Shown here piece by piece: positions 1 through 12,400 of a stretch of DNA of 64,000 nucleotides. A program made the position numbers and the translations under genes. Numbering within the stretch: the stretch's first letter is position 1; the number at the start of each line of letters is the position of its first letter. Under the pieces are notes generated by a model. It was not told where the DNA came from, did no database searches, and saw only the letters and a list, made by a program, of their open reading frames with translations. Where the stretch lies: positions 6,282,768 to 6,346,767 of the forward strand of contig JABACO010000019.1 of the NCBI GenBank assembly GCA_013339895.1. Direction: 5' to 3'. Origin of the DNA: Ephydatia muelleri. Taxonomy: Eukaryota; Porifera; Demospongiae; Spongillida; Spongillidae.

Positions 1-99
1 TCGTATTCATGATATGATTGCATGACAACAGTATACATGTATTAGAGTAACCATCAGCAATACAAGATCTTCCTTTAGATTTGTATTTCATTTAGATGC

Positions 100-348
100 A
101 TGTGGCTTCCACTTGCCTGCCAAGATGTAACCCAGCCAAAAAAGGAAACCATCCTGCTTCCAATAAAGTCTTCTAGGACCATGTCTGAGATCACACTGAA
201 TTATAGATTCAGCAAGCAAAAATCAATGCTTCTGATGAAGGTTACTTTCCCGGCTGACTATGCCTCTGATCCATTTAACATCCGAATCTTGGAGACTAGT
301 CTGCCGTCCCACCTGTACGAACCTTATCAACATCTGACACATTGCTGA
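100..348 (+). CDS. Possible internal exon of an unrecognised gene
   Basis: An open frame of about 80 codons with protein-like composition, containing the stretch SEITLNYRFSKQKSMLLMKV followed by a hydrophobic/proline segment. It ends in a TGA about 20 bp before a foldback element begins at 368. It lies on the same strand as the terminal exons at 2117-2476 and could be an upstream exon of that gene, but I cannot see a convincing donor or acceptor. The pattern of alternating hydrophobic residues is compatible with a small alpha/beta domain, but I do not recognise the family. The frame may also have been broken by the nearby insertion. Confidence 0.3.
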   Translation: MWLPLACQDVTQPKKETILLPIKSSRTMSEITLNYRFSKQKSMLLMKVTFPADYASDPFNIRILETSLPSHLYEPYQHLTHC

Positions 349-367
349 AGAACTCAATCAACTTCTT

Positions 368-1461
368 GGGTCATTTCATGTCAAGTCAAACAACATATGC
401 ACCTCATGTTCCAAATTTGGCTCAATTTTTCCATATATATTGGTCTTCATATGAGTTCACATTTCCCAATTTTGTATGTTCATAACCTTAATGGTTGTAG
501 GATAACGCAACATTGAATAATTAATTAGTTTGCTGATAAGCTCAACTTTGCAATGCAATAACTTGATCCACACTACAAGTACAGTTACATGTTGGGTATC
601 AAATCAGAGGTCATGATACCTAGAATCAATGTATGATAAGCATTTTGGTGGGAAATGAAAGGGTTAAATAGACAATGGTTCCACAGCACTGATTACATAA
701 TTACTGTATGAAGAAGGTTGATAATCATCAAATAAATTTAACCACATTAAGTGGAAACCTAAGCTACACCTTTCTACAAAATAAAAATGTTGATTATCAA
801 TAACCCCTGCTCTCTGTGAATTGTTTTATGCTTGGCAGCCATTTTGGGTTGATATAACAGAGAGTAGGTTATATAACAATATAACCACAGTTGTCATAAC
901 CAATTTAACAACAGTACCAAGGTTGTTAAATTGGTTTTGATAACGGTGGTTATATTGTAACGCCTCTCTGTTATATCAACCCAAAATGGCTGCCAAGCAT
1001 AAAACAATTCACAGAGAGCAGGGGTTATTGATAATCAACATTTTTATTTTGTAGAAAGGTGTAGCTTAGGTTTCCACTTAATGTGGTTAAATTTATTTGA
1101 TGATTATCAACCTTCTTCATACAGTAATTATGTAATCAGTGCTGTGGAACCATTGTCTATTTAACCCTTTCATTTCCCACCAAAATGCTTATCATACATT
1201 GATTCTAGGTATCATGACCTCTGATTTGATACCCAACATGTAACTGTACTTGTAGTGTGGATCAAGTTATTGCATTGCAAAAGTTGAGCTTATCAGCAAA
1301 CTAATTAATTATTCAATGTTGCGTTATCCTACAACCATTAAGGTTATGAACATACAAAATTGGGAAATGTGAACTCATATGAAGACCAATATATATGGAA
1401 AAATTGAGCCAAATTAGGAACATGAGGTGCATATGTTGTTTGACTTGACATGAAATGACCC
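368..1461. mobile_element. Foldback (long inverted-repeat) element, copy 1
   Basis: The left half (368 to about 912) is the near-perfect reverse complement of the right half (about 922 to 1461). The centre is near 917, where the arms meet as CAATTTAACAAC / GTTGTTAAATTG with only 9 bp between. Termini read GGGTCATTTCATGTCAAGTC and its reverse complement. The flanking tetranucleotide TCTT is found immediately outside both ends (364-367 and 1462-1465), as expected of a 4-bp target-site duplication. No coding capacity is seen; open frames inside are mirror artefacts. A second copy of the same family is at 61108-62090. Confidence 0.85.
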
Positions 1462-2116
1462 TCTTATCTTTTGAATGAAAAGCCAAGTTGAAAAGGGCAT
1501 TGGGATCAACGTGTGTTATTGCATAGGAGCTGAACATACACAGCATTAGAAAAACTGTCCCCAAAGTCCACATCATTGCCATGAACCCATGGTTTATACT
1601 CTGTAAATTATGGTTACACCCTGGTATAGGCATATATCTATATGCATAACAGGATATTAAAATAATTGTAATTAATGGTCAATATGCCCTCTTGACTCAT
1701 AGGGGATTACTCACTGATTTTGAAACATGTTATGTGCATGTGAGGACCTGCAGCACAGAAATGTGCTTCATTGAATTTACAATACTGTGTTATTATTTGT
1801 ATAATATTGGTGGACACTATCTAACCAGTTATATTTTATTTTGAGGATGGGAGGGGGAAGTGATTAGTGTAATCAGAGCAGCTTCCGATATATGTATAAC
1901 AAAGATGAGAAATGTTGTATACAGGTACAATGCATAGAGAAGTAAGTGCTGCATGAAGACTGGTTGATTTTGGTAAGGAATATGAAGATCAAAGATGTGA
2001 TGAATAGTGCGTACATAATGGCCTGCTTTGTTTTAGTGCATTTTTCTATGTGCAACAGCTTGATTTTGCGTAGAATGCATTTATTCTTATTTCTAACATA
2101 TAGTTCTTCTCTTTAG

Positions 2117-2476
2117 CTGTGCTGCATTTCCAACTCAAGGAGATTCCACAAGAGTTCTTCGTTGATATAGTATCCAAAACGAACTTTCTTACCATCACAT
2201 TGCAGGTATGGATTGTGTTCAGTTCCACCTTTAAGAGTTTAGACCCATTGTTGGCTACACCCATTATAACTCATGGGTGTGTAGCCAGCTAATTGACATG
2301 ATATTACAATGCATATTGTTATGCAGAGCTTCTTCTCAAATCTTGAGGGCTCTTCATCTGTTGACAAAGCACTTCTCAAGAAAGGACTGCAGTTTAAGGA
2401 AAATGTGACAAAGACATTCAAGTGGGACTTTGATGTTGAACCAGAGGACTTTGCACCTACAATAGTGGACATTTGA
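2117..2476 (+). CDS. Two terminal exons of an unrecognised gene (5' part outside or unresolved)
   Basis: Exon 2117-2205 has a pyrimidine-rich acceptor (ctcttTAG) and a GTATGG donor. Exon 2327-2476 starts after ATGCAG and ends in TGA at 2474-2476. The frames join cleanly in phase 0, giving about 29 plus 49 residues. The peptide begins VLHFQLKEIPQEFF and ends FKWDFDVEPEDFAPTIVDI; it is acidic at the end and has no membrane segment. A polyadenylation-like AATAAA lies near 2726. I do not recognise the family. The upstream exons would lie before the foldback element or off the window. The exon structure is well supported; the function is unknown. Confidence 0.55.
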
Positions 2477-4922
2477 TATTGTGATTATTCATTATGTTTG
2501 GGTCTATTGTTTTCAACCAACATAATTTCTTTTTCGTTTCACTGACATTTACACTGTGTGCTTGGGTCTTTGCCATCTAGTTTTCAACCAACATTTATTT
2601 ACACCTTTTTGATTTTGAACTACATGTATGCTTCCCATTGGCATTGGTCCTTAGTGAAAGCAGTGAGTGCATAATAATATATATTTAGATTTTCTCGATG
2701 CATTTATTACATCAGTAGCTGCAACAATAAAATGAAACGAAACTGTAAAATGTTGTATCAGACCCTGTATTATGAATTGTACCTTCTCTCACTCCCAGGA
2801 TGTCCTTTGTCTTTCATAACTGGTATACATGTGCAGTCATATAATTGCATCTTTGGTTTGATGTGATGCAAATTATCTCCTCCCAACTTTTCTGGGTTTT
2901 TTTTTTTTTTGTCATTTCAACATGGCATGTGGGTATGGGTGAAATTTAGGTCTACAGTCTACTCATTTGATTATGTGTCCCTGAGGTCCCACTCATTTTG
3001 AAATAGAAGAGGAAAGAGAAGCAAGTTCAACCAAGTACTAAGACATCACCATTGTTCATCTTGTTTTGTCCGTGACATAGATACTATGCTCAGGTAAGTT
3101 GTGAAGAGCCAATTCCAGTGAATAGTTGCCATGTAACTATTGTAGTCCAGTCCTGTTGTGCTGCACATTGTCATGTGAGATGTTCTGGCATGTGTCACCT
3201 ATTGCTCTTATGAGCACAATTAGTTACAATACATTCCACTGCTGCTCAATTAGGTACCAGTTCTATAATACTGGCACAATCAATCCTAGAATAACAAATG
3301 AATGTACCATTCAGGACATGATGGTCTAAGCAAATGTAGATTATGATTGGCCTATAAATTCTCTCTGTATTTCCAAATGAACATGCATTTGTTCTACTCA
3401 TCAGAAAATTTTTTCAGCACATGCTCAGGTACCTTGGAGCGTCCCCTGACCAGCACAGCTATGCACATCAGAAACAGTGTTAATTCAACCAACTTTAGCC
3501 TTAGCCAAACAAGCTGTTGGTGCACTAGCTATTCCACTGTCAAAAAGTGTTCTCCGACATGGGATTATAGTTTAGCTATCTCCTTACAAAAGCCATGTTT
3601 GACTATGTCTGTTACTTTTTGGCACCACTCTGCTATAGAACTTGAAAATGCAAACAGACAGTCAACATAAGTTTGAGGTTATACACGGCAGAAGGTGTGT
3701 CACTTTGTGATGATATTTAGATCTATCCATTTGGCAGTTATTGCAGCTATTTGTATGGATGCCGCAACCACAACCATCTGAAATACAATAAGCATGTTGT
3801 TTTGCTTGTATCGAAAGTACCCTGAAGCAAATGGTCTCTGGGAGGATACAATAGTGTTTGTGAAGGCTGTTGTTGTCGGCTCAACATTTTCTTTGGACAT
3901 TTATTCATAAATGCCTGCTAGCTCAAGGCCTTCATAATTGAGGCTACTCCAAAGTTGCAGCAGCTATTGTCTTGAGTACCCCACCCCACATGATGCATAC
4001 TTCAGTGGTGGCCATGACAACTTCCATGACACAGCCCCCAGCAATAAGTGTGTGGTATATAAAGACAGGCTTGGTGGTTGGTGTTGTAAATTCATGAACC
4101 ACACTTTTAGATGTTGGGCCACATACACAATGTTACAATACATGTATGTGTCTGATGAGGTAGGGATGGGATGGGTGCAAATGTTGTGGGTTTGTCTAGA
4201 ACATGTTAAGGCTTCATGAATGGCGAGTCAAACTACTGCACTTACCATTAGTGCAATCCAGTGTACTAGCCCCAGTCTATGAATGTGTGTAGGTGTGAGT
4301 GGGATCTGGGTGGGTAGGTCTTATTGTTACTAGCTCTTAAAGGCCTCATTATTAAATTATGAAATACATTGCAGTCCTAAGCAAGACATTACTTTATGAC
4401 ATGGCTTAATTAAGCCATGGGGATGTAGAACCCTGTTTCACATTTAGAAATATGTGGCATCTTTTTCAAGGGATTATGACGGGTAATGGCTCTGTATTTA
4501 TGGTGCTACTCATCGTGACTGCTGAATGTGCCCTGTATTTATTTATTTTTTATAGCGTGGCATTGTGACTTTATTCTTCCACAACATTTTTGGCACTATC
4601 CCAAGTGCTATATCATTTTTAACTCTAAGAACCAATATTAGAGAGTTCATCCATGATTGAACGTTTTATTAATGAATAGGATAGTATATATGTATTGCAT
4701 AGTACTACATATTCCACATCCTGTACAATGCTGTACTTTGTTGTGGCTGTGTAATCCTCATGTTGTGACCACATAGGTAAAGACATGTCATCTGCACGAC
4801 TAGGTTAAACAGTCTGGTCTATGAAGACACGCATAATACAATGAAAGTGAACCCCTGCATCTTTGAGTTCAAGAATACATGGAAAATGCAAAAACAATGA
4901 ATTGTCTGAGCTTATCCACCCG
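2477..4922. other. Gene-poor interval
   Basis: This is 3' flank of the unrecognised gene and 3' flank of the GABA-B-like receptor, which converge here. A T11 run is at about 2899-2910. No intact gene is evident. On the minus strand between about 3400 and 4110 there are short open stretches (for example the one containing IAGGCVMEVVMATTE) separated by stops, which could be remnants of coding exons. I could not assemble them into a gene, so they are not called. Confidence 0.5.
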
Positions 4923-7900
4923 CTATACGGTGGCAGATCGTTCTAAACCCTCCAACTGCAGCTGCAATTCATTCACTCTCTTTTCAAGTGCAGCAATGAC
5001 AGGGGCAGCTTCTATTGAGACTTCATTTTTGTTCTCTCCATTTCTGACACCATCAAAAATCTTGTCTCCATTTGGATCTCTGTAAAGTCCAATCATCTGT
5101 AGGTTTGCCATACAATGCATTTTAAACATAGAGCTGTCTTTTTGGAGCATACCTTGGGCACAAATGTGAAAGCAATAACAAGTGTGGTTGATGTGCAGAT
5201 CCCAAATCCATAGGCAGAACCATCAATATCCTGATAATCACCTAATGTAAGCGTAACAATTATTACAATTGCCAGAAGAAGGCTAGTGATGTATATGATG
5301 GCAGAGGTTTCCTTGGTGTCATTCAGGTCCTTGATCTGGACAGTCCGAATCTTGAATGCAAGGATAACTCCCGTCACTTGAACGAGTACTTTATACCCAA
5401 AGAGGATGCTCAGCCAGTATGGTTCAGATGACGATGTGCATGTGGTTGCAATAAACTGGACTGTGATACCATGTTCCTAAAAGGACCACCATTTCAAAGC
5501 ATGAACTGAATGAGTATATGTTATTTAAGTTGCTTACATCAATTGTCTTTGGGTATTCCATGGCCTCTTGCGTTACTACAGTGTAGCGAGCAGAGCTGAT
5601 GGATGCAACAACAGTCTCTACCACCAGGTCTACCACCACACATACAGCAATAATTGCCACTAAGATCCAGTCATTCATTGACTTCACAAAATGAAAGCAA
5701 GATGACATGAAAACTACGAAACTACTTCACTCAAACAGCAGACCTTTCTTCTCTGCTGGGATAACTCTGGGTTGTGAAATATATAATAAATTCTCCACAT
5801 CTTCAGATTGACTGTCACAAAGGTCAGTGTGAATGCAAGAGTAGAGAGCCAGGACCTTACCTAGAAGGTGAACAAGTGCTTGTAAATAGATAGTATAGGG
5901 GGAGGGCGATTCTTACACTACAGAAAACAATGAGTGTACTCTTAGGGATCTCAGGGTAGAAGAAGAAGTACACAGAGATGTAGAATGTAATTGCTCCTAA
6001 TCCAATGATGTAATTAAGGGTCGGACTAGTCAGTTGAATTAGTCTGATGGGGAAAGGTTGATTAGAATCCGCATTTTGATCTGGTGGCTTACTTTTTATG
6101 TCTAAAAACAAAGCTGAACACAAGACATGCCACTGTAAAGGCTATCCCTGCTGTGGCAAATATGTACAAGATGACCATGAGTGGTAGCAGTGGGTATTTC
6201 TCAATGACTACAGGTGTTCCATCTTGCGGTGTGCCGTTTGGCCACAGTGTTATGTTTTTAGGAGCAATATAAGTCAGCTCATTGTTTAGAGCAATGTAAC
6301 CGACATCCTGCACAATGAGACCTGCATGTACATGTGCATAGTACAACTGAGCTGTTTGCATACACATGGTCTATTATACTTGTCCTCGTAAGCTCTGTTG
6401 TCCACTCCATACCTTTTCTATATTGCACCACATTAATCTTATCCACTTTGAGACTCCCATCGTCAAATGAAATATTGCCCTATTGGTGATTCAAACAATT
6501 CAGGAACATACTCCATGTTGACATGCATGTCTGGCTTACTGTCATTCCTCTGATATTAGTCCTTTCTATACCTGCATTGAAAGTGTCAAAGAATGTGATC
6601 TGTTTCGTTGAATTGGTGTTGTTCTGTAGCTGTTTGGATGTCCAGTTAAGTGCTGACTCAATCACTTGAATCGCATCGTACAGAGGAACAGTGTCTTCTG
6701 TTATACTAGGCTAATTGTAATGAAACATGTAAAAGTACTCCTGCTCCACTGATTACAAAAGGAGAGAGAGAAGAGAGGAGAGTAGGGAGATTGAGATTTG
6801 TGCTTACAAGATTGTTGAATGCAGTCTGAGTAACGGAAGGGTAGTGTGAAATACCAATTGCTCCTTCAAATATTTCTGCCATTTCATAACTGGAACAGTC
6901 CGCACCTGTCGCTGTAATTTCGGATGTATTCCAAGCATGTACGATCCATACATAGGAGGGATATAGAAAGTTTCCTTGTTGAGCCTGTTTAAACAGTTCA
7001 TAATGGCATATCAAACTAAATGAATAAACCGTTTACTCTGCAAAGCAGTGTCCTAGTAGTCGAAGCGTTTGCATTAATGACAAAAATTCTGAAGTCTTGC
7101 AGCTACACGGATAAAATCACCAGCGATACATTGTAATTAGTGTGTATACATGTATGTACATGTGTGTGCTTACAATAAAGTTAAGTTTTGACAGGTCAGT
7201 GTTTGTAGTGATGTATACGGTGCTAATCTCGACGTTTCCCAGCGCTTTGATTATGCTTGTTGCTATCTAAATCCATAAAATAAAATTCAGATACACACAT
7301 ACTCTCGCATTGCTCACCAGGGGAAACTGCCCGTCTTCTTGAGAAATGATGACAATCCTTTTCCACCCGAAGTGTCTTATGAGTCCGGCAAATCCTTGCC
7401 CAAGTCGATTCTCTGAAGGAAGCATGCTAAAATAGTGCGGATACCAGGCGTTGCTTCCAAGGATTGAGAATCCATAAGTAATCTAAATAGGGTAGACTAG
7501 GTAGTGATCGGCATGCGCGATAGCGTAGGTAGTGTTCGGCATCCATGTGTTATTATTTAAAGGGAACGTAGTTGCTTTAAACTATACTTACTGCGTTCTA
7601 AGACAACCCAGAAGGATGGTTTTTAACCTGTTTTGAAATATTGAAATGTCTTCTTTGAGGCTCTGTATTGTGTTGAAAGTACGGTTGCCGAACACTCCCT
7701 ACTGCCGACCATACCTCACATTACCCTACGATATCTGTAGTGCAGTATAGAATACAGGTGTACTGTAGTCTCACCACGCTTGCGTTAAAAAGAGGTCCGA
7801 TGGTGGCAATGAGGTCGGTTTCTTCCGTGCAACCTGGAGCAAGCACGGCTACCCCTTTCGACATCTGGTTCAGTCCTCTGAGCAACGAATTGACTTTTTC

Positions 7901-8244
7901 TTTGCGCGAAACCAGCTGAGCGGGGTGAGAAGAGTACAAGCGATCGATTGTTGTCATATATGCATAGTAATTGCGATCTATGCATGCCGCTGCATTGCAG
8001 GTCTAGCGGAGTGTAAGAGCCCGCGTACCTCTGACAGATTCTTGACAATAAGTTGAAGCGAGTAAGCTGGACCTAACCGACCGTTGACGTCGCGTATAGC
8101 AGTACTTGCTGCGGTTATCACGTTGCTTACGTCGGGCCCACACGCTTCATTCATCACAAGCACTTGCAGTTGAATCGCATTCCCTTTCACCTGTATCGAA
8201 CAGAGTAGCAGAAGGATGCAGTAGATGTACACGCTTTTCTCCAT
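4923..8244 (-). CDS. Class C (GABA-B-type) G-protein-coupled receptor
   Basis: Multi-exon gene read right to left. Exon 1 (8244-8029) encodes a signal peptide (MEKSVYIYCILLLLCSIQVK) and the start of a periplasmic-binding-like (ANF receptor) extracellular domain. That domain continues through exons near 7974-7777 (with the segment VLAPGCTEETDLIATIGPLF), 7481-7320 (FGWKRIVIISQEDGQFP), 7268-7178, 7100-7040, 6985-6808, 6710-6543 and 6479-6411 (GNISFDDGSLKVDKINVVQY). The exon at about 6331-6092 carries transmembrane helix 1. The exons near 6046-5912 (TSPTLNYIIGLGA, typical of GABA-B receptors), 5860-5740, 5680-5540 and 5475-5153 carry the other helices. The final exon (5092 to the TAG near 4926) encodes a cytoplasmic tail with a short coiled coil. 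It would bind a small extracellular ligand and signal through G proteins. Ligand identity cannot be read from sequence, and the cysteine-rich domain of glutamate receptors is absent, as in GABA-B types. Confidence 0.85.
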
Positions 8245-9418
8245 TGCGAAACTTTAATCGATAATCACCACTGGCTTAATGTAAAGAATGTAAAGCGTTC
8301 ACATACTAAATATACACCTTGGCCACAAAAATGTATTGGCTAGGGATCGTATATTGATGTACATGCTGTGTCATAAATAACTTCCAGTGTTCTGATTTCA
8401 TGCCAAGGTTTGCTGCCAGACATTCGGTAGTTTACTGGCAATAAAATTTTTGTCAATGAATCTAATTATAACACCCATGTTTCAGCATTGTAGTTTTGCT
8501 GTAACAGTGAAATACAAGGTCGCAAGAATGAACACTGAAAAATCTTCCATCCATAGAGACACGCATGAGTCAATAGCGTGGTATCTGCCGCCGAACTATT
8601 CTTCACCGTCTGGATACGAAGAGGCCTTAATGATGCAATTTCGTACCGCTTGCGTTGAATGTATGACTTATTAAAAATTCAGCGCCTTGCAACTACGTGA
8701 TAGATAGGCCTAGTGCTTAAGGATCGCTGCCGGTGTAGTGGACATTTCAGACTCGTAGAATAAATTAAAAAACACATACCTTACTTCCTTTTCAGGATTT
8801 AACAGGGATGTCATGAGGTCAGGCTTGGCGAGGACATGAAGCCAAGCATAGATTCTTCAAAACTTGCTGCATGCCAAGTCCACCAGGCTCACTAGCAGTG
8901 AGCACCACTAGCCAAATTTATAGTAGTGTAATGATTTTTTTAGCTGTGCGTGATCTGTTTTATAATGCGAGTAGGGTCTACCAGTATTCCATGTTACAAC
9001 GAAGTTTTGATGCTAGTATAAATGTGACCCCGCTCTAGAAAAAGATATTACCACATTCATTGGAAACGTTACATCATACTATATTGTACGGAGTTACTTA
9101 CACCATATGCTTACACAAGATATTTATGCTTGCATGCTATGTTGTCGCCAATAGACATCTATTCTACATGGCTCAACAAACTTATTTTATAACGTTAATG
9201 TAGCTATCCGTTGAATATGTATACATGTATAACGCGGCAAATATTACTGTCAAGTCATTTTGGAGACGTATCATATCTGACTCGTTGAATTATATGTACG
9301 AGACTTGTATTGGATCGGAATTTCAGCAAACAGTTCCAGCATATCCCGCCCACGGATCGTTTGGTATAATATGGCTGATCGTACAATAATTATATAATTA
9401 CCTTGTAATTTTGTTTGC
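8245..9418. other. Divergent intergenic region with a degenerate repeat fragment
   Basis: This separates the 5' ends of the receptor (minus) and the DUF4062-NACHT-TPR gene (plus), so it should contain both promoters. No gene is seen. Positions about 8650-8770 resemble the core of the foldback element at 25533-26095: shared strings include ATTCAG(C/T)GCCTT(G/A)CAACT and GGACATTTCAGACT. This suggests an old solo copy of part of that repeat. Confidence 0.5.
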
Positions 9419-12400
9419 ATGATTGACAACCGTAGTCACAGCAACGACGAAACCAACCAATGTGCGTTAATTAGAAGAGTTTCTATGGGGTGCAACACCT
9501 CTGCAGTAAATGTAGTTCACCCGCTTGTTCACTCTACTCCTGACTTAAAATCGCCAGTGCTACCGGCGGTCAGCAGAAGTCCAATAGAAACATGGAACGC
9601 GATCGAAGAGAGCTTGCCGGTCGTTAAGTCACCGAAGGTGGCAAGGGATAAGCACGGGAAGACGATTCACATATATGTTGCGTCTACATTTACGGACTTC
9701 CACGCCGTAAGAAAAACAGTTTAATGCAACAGTGGGTGGGGCAGTGGTGCATTTCCATCCATCGCGGTCAAAGCACTTGTATAGCACGCATAAAATATGA
9801 TCCATGCTGAGCATAAAGTGTTAATGTGTTAGCTAGTTAGTCCACATTTGATACTAACCGATATCTTTTGCATACCGCTGTTTAGGAACGTGAAATTCTG
9901 GCAACAAAAGTTAGTATGTACATTGACTGGTGCAGTGTCTAATTGATTTGTTTCGATCACCAGGTGTTTCCCGAGATTGGGAAGTGGTGCAGTCAGCTTT
10001 CTATTCAGCTGGTAGTTATAGACTTAAGATGGGTAAGTTAATTCTATACGCAATACAGAATTGAGTGCTGAATTGGTGACTATACATGTAGGGCTTAGGG
10101 AAGGAAGTCCAGACAGCTGATTTTGTGACAATGTGTTTGAAGGAAATTGATAGGTTGTATATCACCTCCACAATAGGTGATTACTAATATACATTTTACA
10201 TGATTAGATGCTCAGAACACGGGATGCCCGTGTTTTTTATTGGACTACTGTCTGGGACTTTGGGCTGGGTACCCTCACGTGACCAGGTGTGCAAAGAGAA
10301 GCAGAATCTTTTTGGACTGTCACTTTTGGAGATGGAGCTAATTCAAGGAGCCTACCTGGGCAACAATCCTAATGGTACTGGAATTGCCTTCCACCAATAA
10401 TGTATCTCATCATGTAATGTGCTTAGCTATATTTGCTTTCAGGGATTCTTCTTTTCTGAGTGGCTTGTCAGCAGAACAGTTAAATGACTTTGTAGAACCT
10501 CAGAATGAAGTACGAGTTGGCTTTATAAAGTCGAAATTGAGATCTAAGTTCCCTGTATGTGAGGTTGCAATGGAGCATTTCTGGATTTTCATGCCCCTAT
10601 GCCTTACTTTGTAGGACCAGGTTTTTGTCTACCAATGTCAGGTTGCATCCCAGAATCATATGGGTCTTCCTAAGCTGAACATATCTGCCATCTTCCAAAC
10701 AGCCATCATAGATTTTTTTTTAAACAAGTAAGAAAATGTACAATATATTTCTAGTATGTTTAGATACCTGTTCTGCTTTTGCTTGTGTTGCCCACCACTT
10801 CTCCCTCCTCCTCTTCTCTCTTCTTATTCCTCGTCTTCCTCCTCTCCTTGGCCCTACCTTTCTTTTGCTGTCATATGCATGCTATAATACAAGGTGAGAA
10901 ATGATGTCTTAGCTAAAGAATCCAGCTTCTGTATAACACGATACACATATACACACACATATTTTTATGCATAAATTTTAAGTTGTGTCACATACACACA
11001 GATTTCGGAAAGAGTTTTCATTGGAAAGCATTTCCAGGGGGCTGGAAATTCAGAATGAATATCATAGGCAAGAACTCATAAGGCTTTGTGCAGCAAAGAT
11101 TTTTGGAAAGGCTGGAGTGATAGCAAAGGTTGAGTGTGCTTAGTCTTTAGATTCAATCTAATCCCTTTTTATATCAGATTGAGGCATACATTGAAGCCAG
11201 AGACTCCAAATCTCCTCTGCTGCTGCTGGGTGAACGTGGCAGTGGCAAGTCTACAATACTGGCCAAGTGTATTCAGAAGTACTCGCTAAAGGAACAGAAG
11301 CAGCCAGCACAACCATCCAATTGCAGTCGTCACGCCACAATGGTGAACGAGCTCTCCAATTCTCCCACCCCTGCAAGGCACACTGGGACGAAAGGCCGCG
11401 ATATGCCATTGCAGGATATGGATGATGTCTCTTATACTGACTCAATGACGCAGCTGGACTTGGGGCACGAAGGCAGCACATTGCAAGAGAGCAGCTCATG
11501 GGTGGTGTTCTATCATTTTGTGGGTTTTATTCCATACTCTTCTGAGCTGGGACATATTCTGCAACGTGTCTGGGGAATCCAAGGTCTCGGAGAGCCACGT
11601 GCTACCCACTCAAGTGTCGAGGTGAATGCACTGGCCAAGGAAGTGCTGCAACTCCTGTCAAGAAGGGGCCAGCAAAAGGTTGTGCTCTTCATAGATGGGA
11701 TTGATAGAGTGAGCATTGCCACTTGATGCATAGCTTGGATTGAGTTATTAATTTGTGTAATAGGTTAAAGATGACTACAGCTCTCATGTACTCAAGTGGA
11801 TTCCTGCCAAACTTCCGCAAAATGTCAGGATTATTGTCAGCCTGTCTTCAAACTCTGATACTCGGAAGGTACAGTACTTTTTTTTCTCTCTCCTTTTTTC
11901 TATAACCCCTTGCTCTCCACCTTCTTTCCTTCCTGGGGCTGTATCCCATGTTTCCCTAGGGGGCCTGCCTTCTTTTTAAGCTTAGCTAAGTAGAGTTCTC
12001 GTAGGCAATGTTCAAAAATGTACATCGAATTGTACAGGCTACTTGATATTTACCTGGCACAGATGTTACGATCACTTCATCACCCAGGTTCTATGAAGTT
12101 ATGTGCAAGGCATGTGGGGCTTCTCATCCACCACAGGGGTATTGGGTTTCTAACAAAGCCAATTGCCTAGAGTATCAATATCATTAACAACCAGATTCTT
12201 GTTACGCACTTTGTAATTTTATGTTTGTTATTGCGAAGTTGATAGCATTAAGTTTAGGTATGTTTGGTGGATTAGTGCTTCTGTTCGTAACAGAATACAC
12301 CACATGAACTGTATGAATTTACTTCTACATTAAATCCTGCCTAGGCACTTTCTGCTTGGGAGCCTAAATGTGTTGAGGTTTCGTGTGGTACTTTAAGCCT

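Noticed and set aside
1313..1633. A 106-codon open frame with hydrophobic residues, on the minus strand
   Set aside because: It runs out of the right arm of the foldback element, and its second half is mirrored by the left arm; this is repeat sequence, not a gene.
11251..11731. Minus-strand open frames over the NACHT exon
   Set aside because: They are antisense shadows of a coding exon with an intact P-loop and Walker B on the plus strand.
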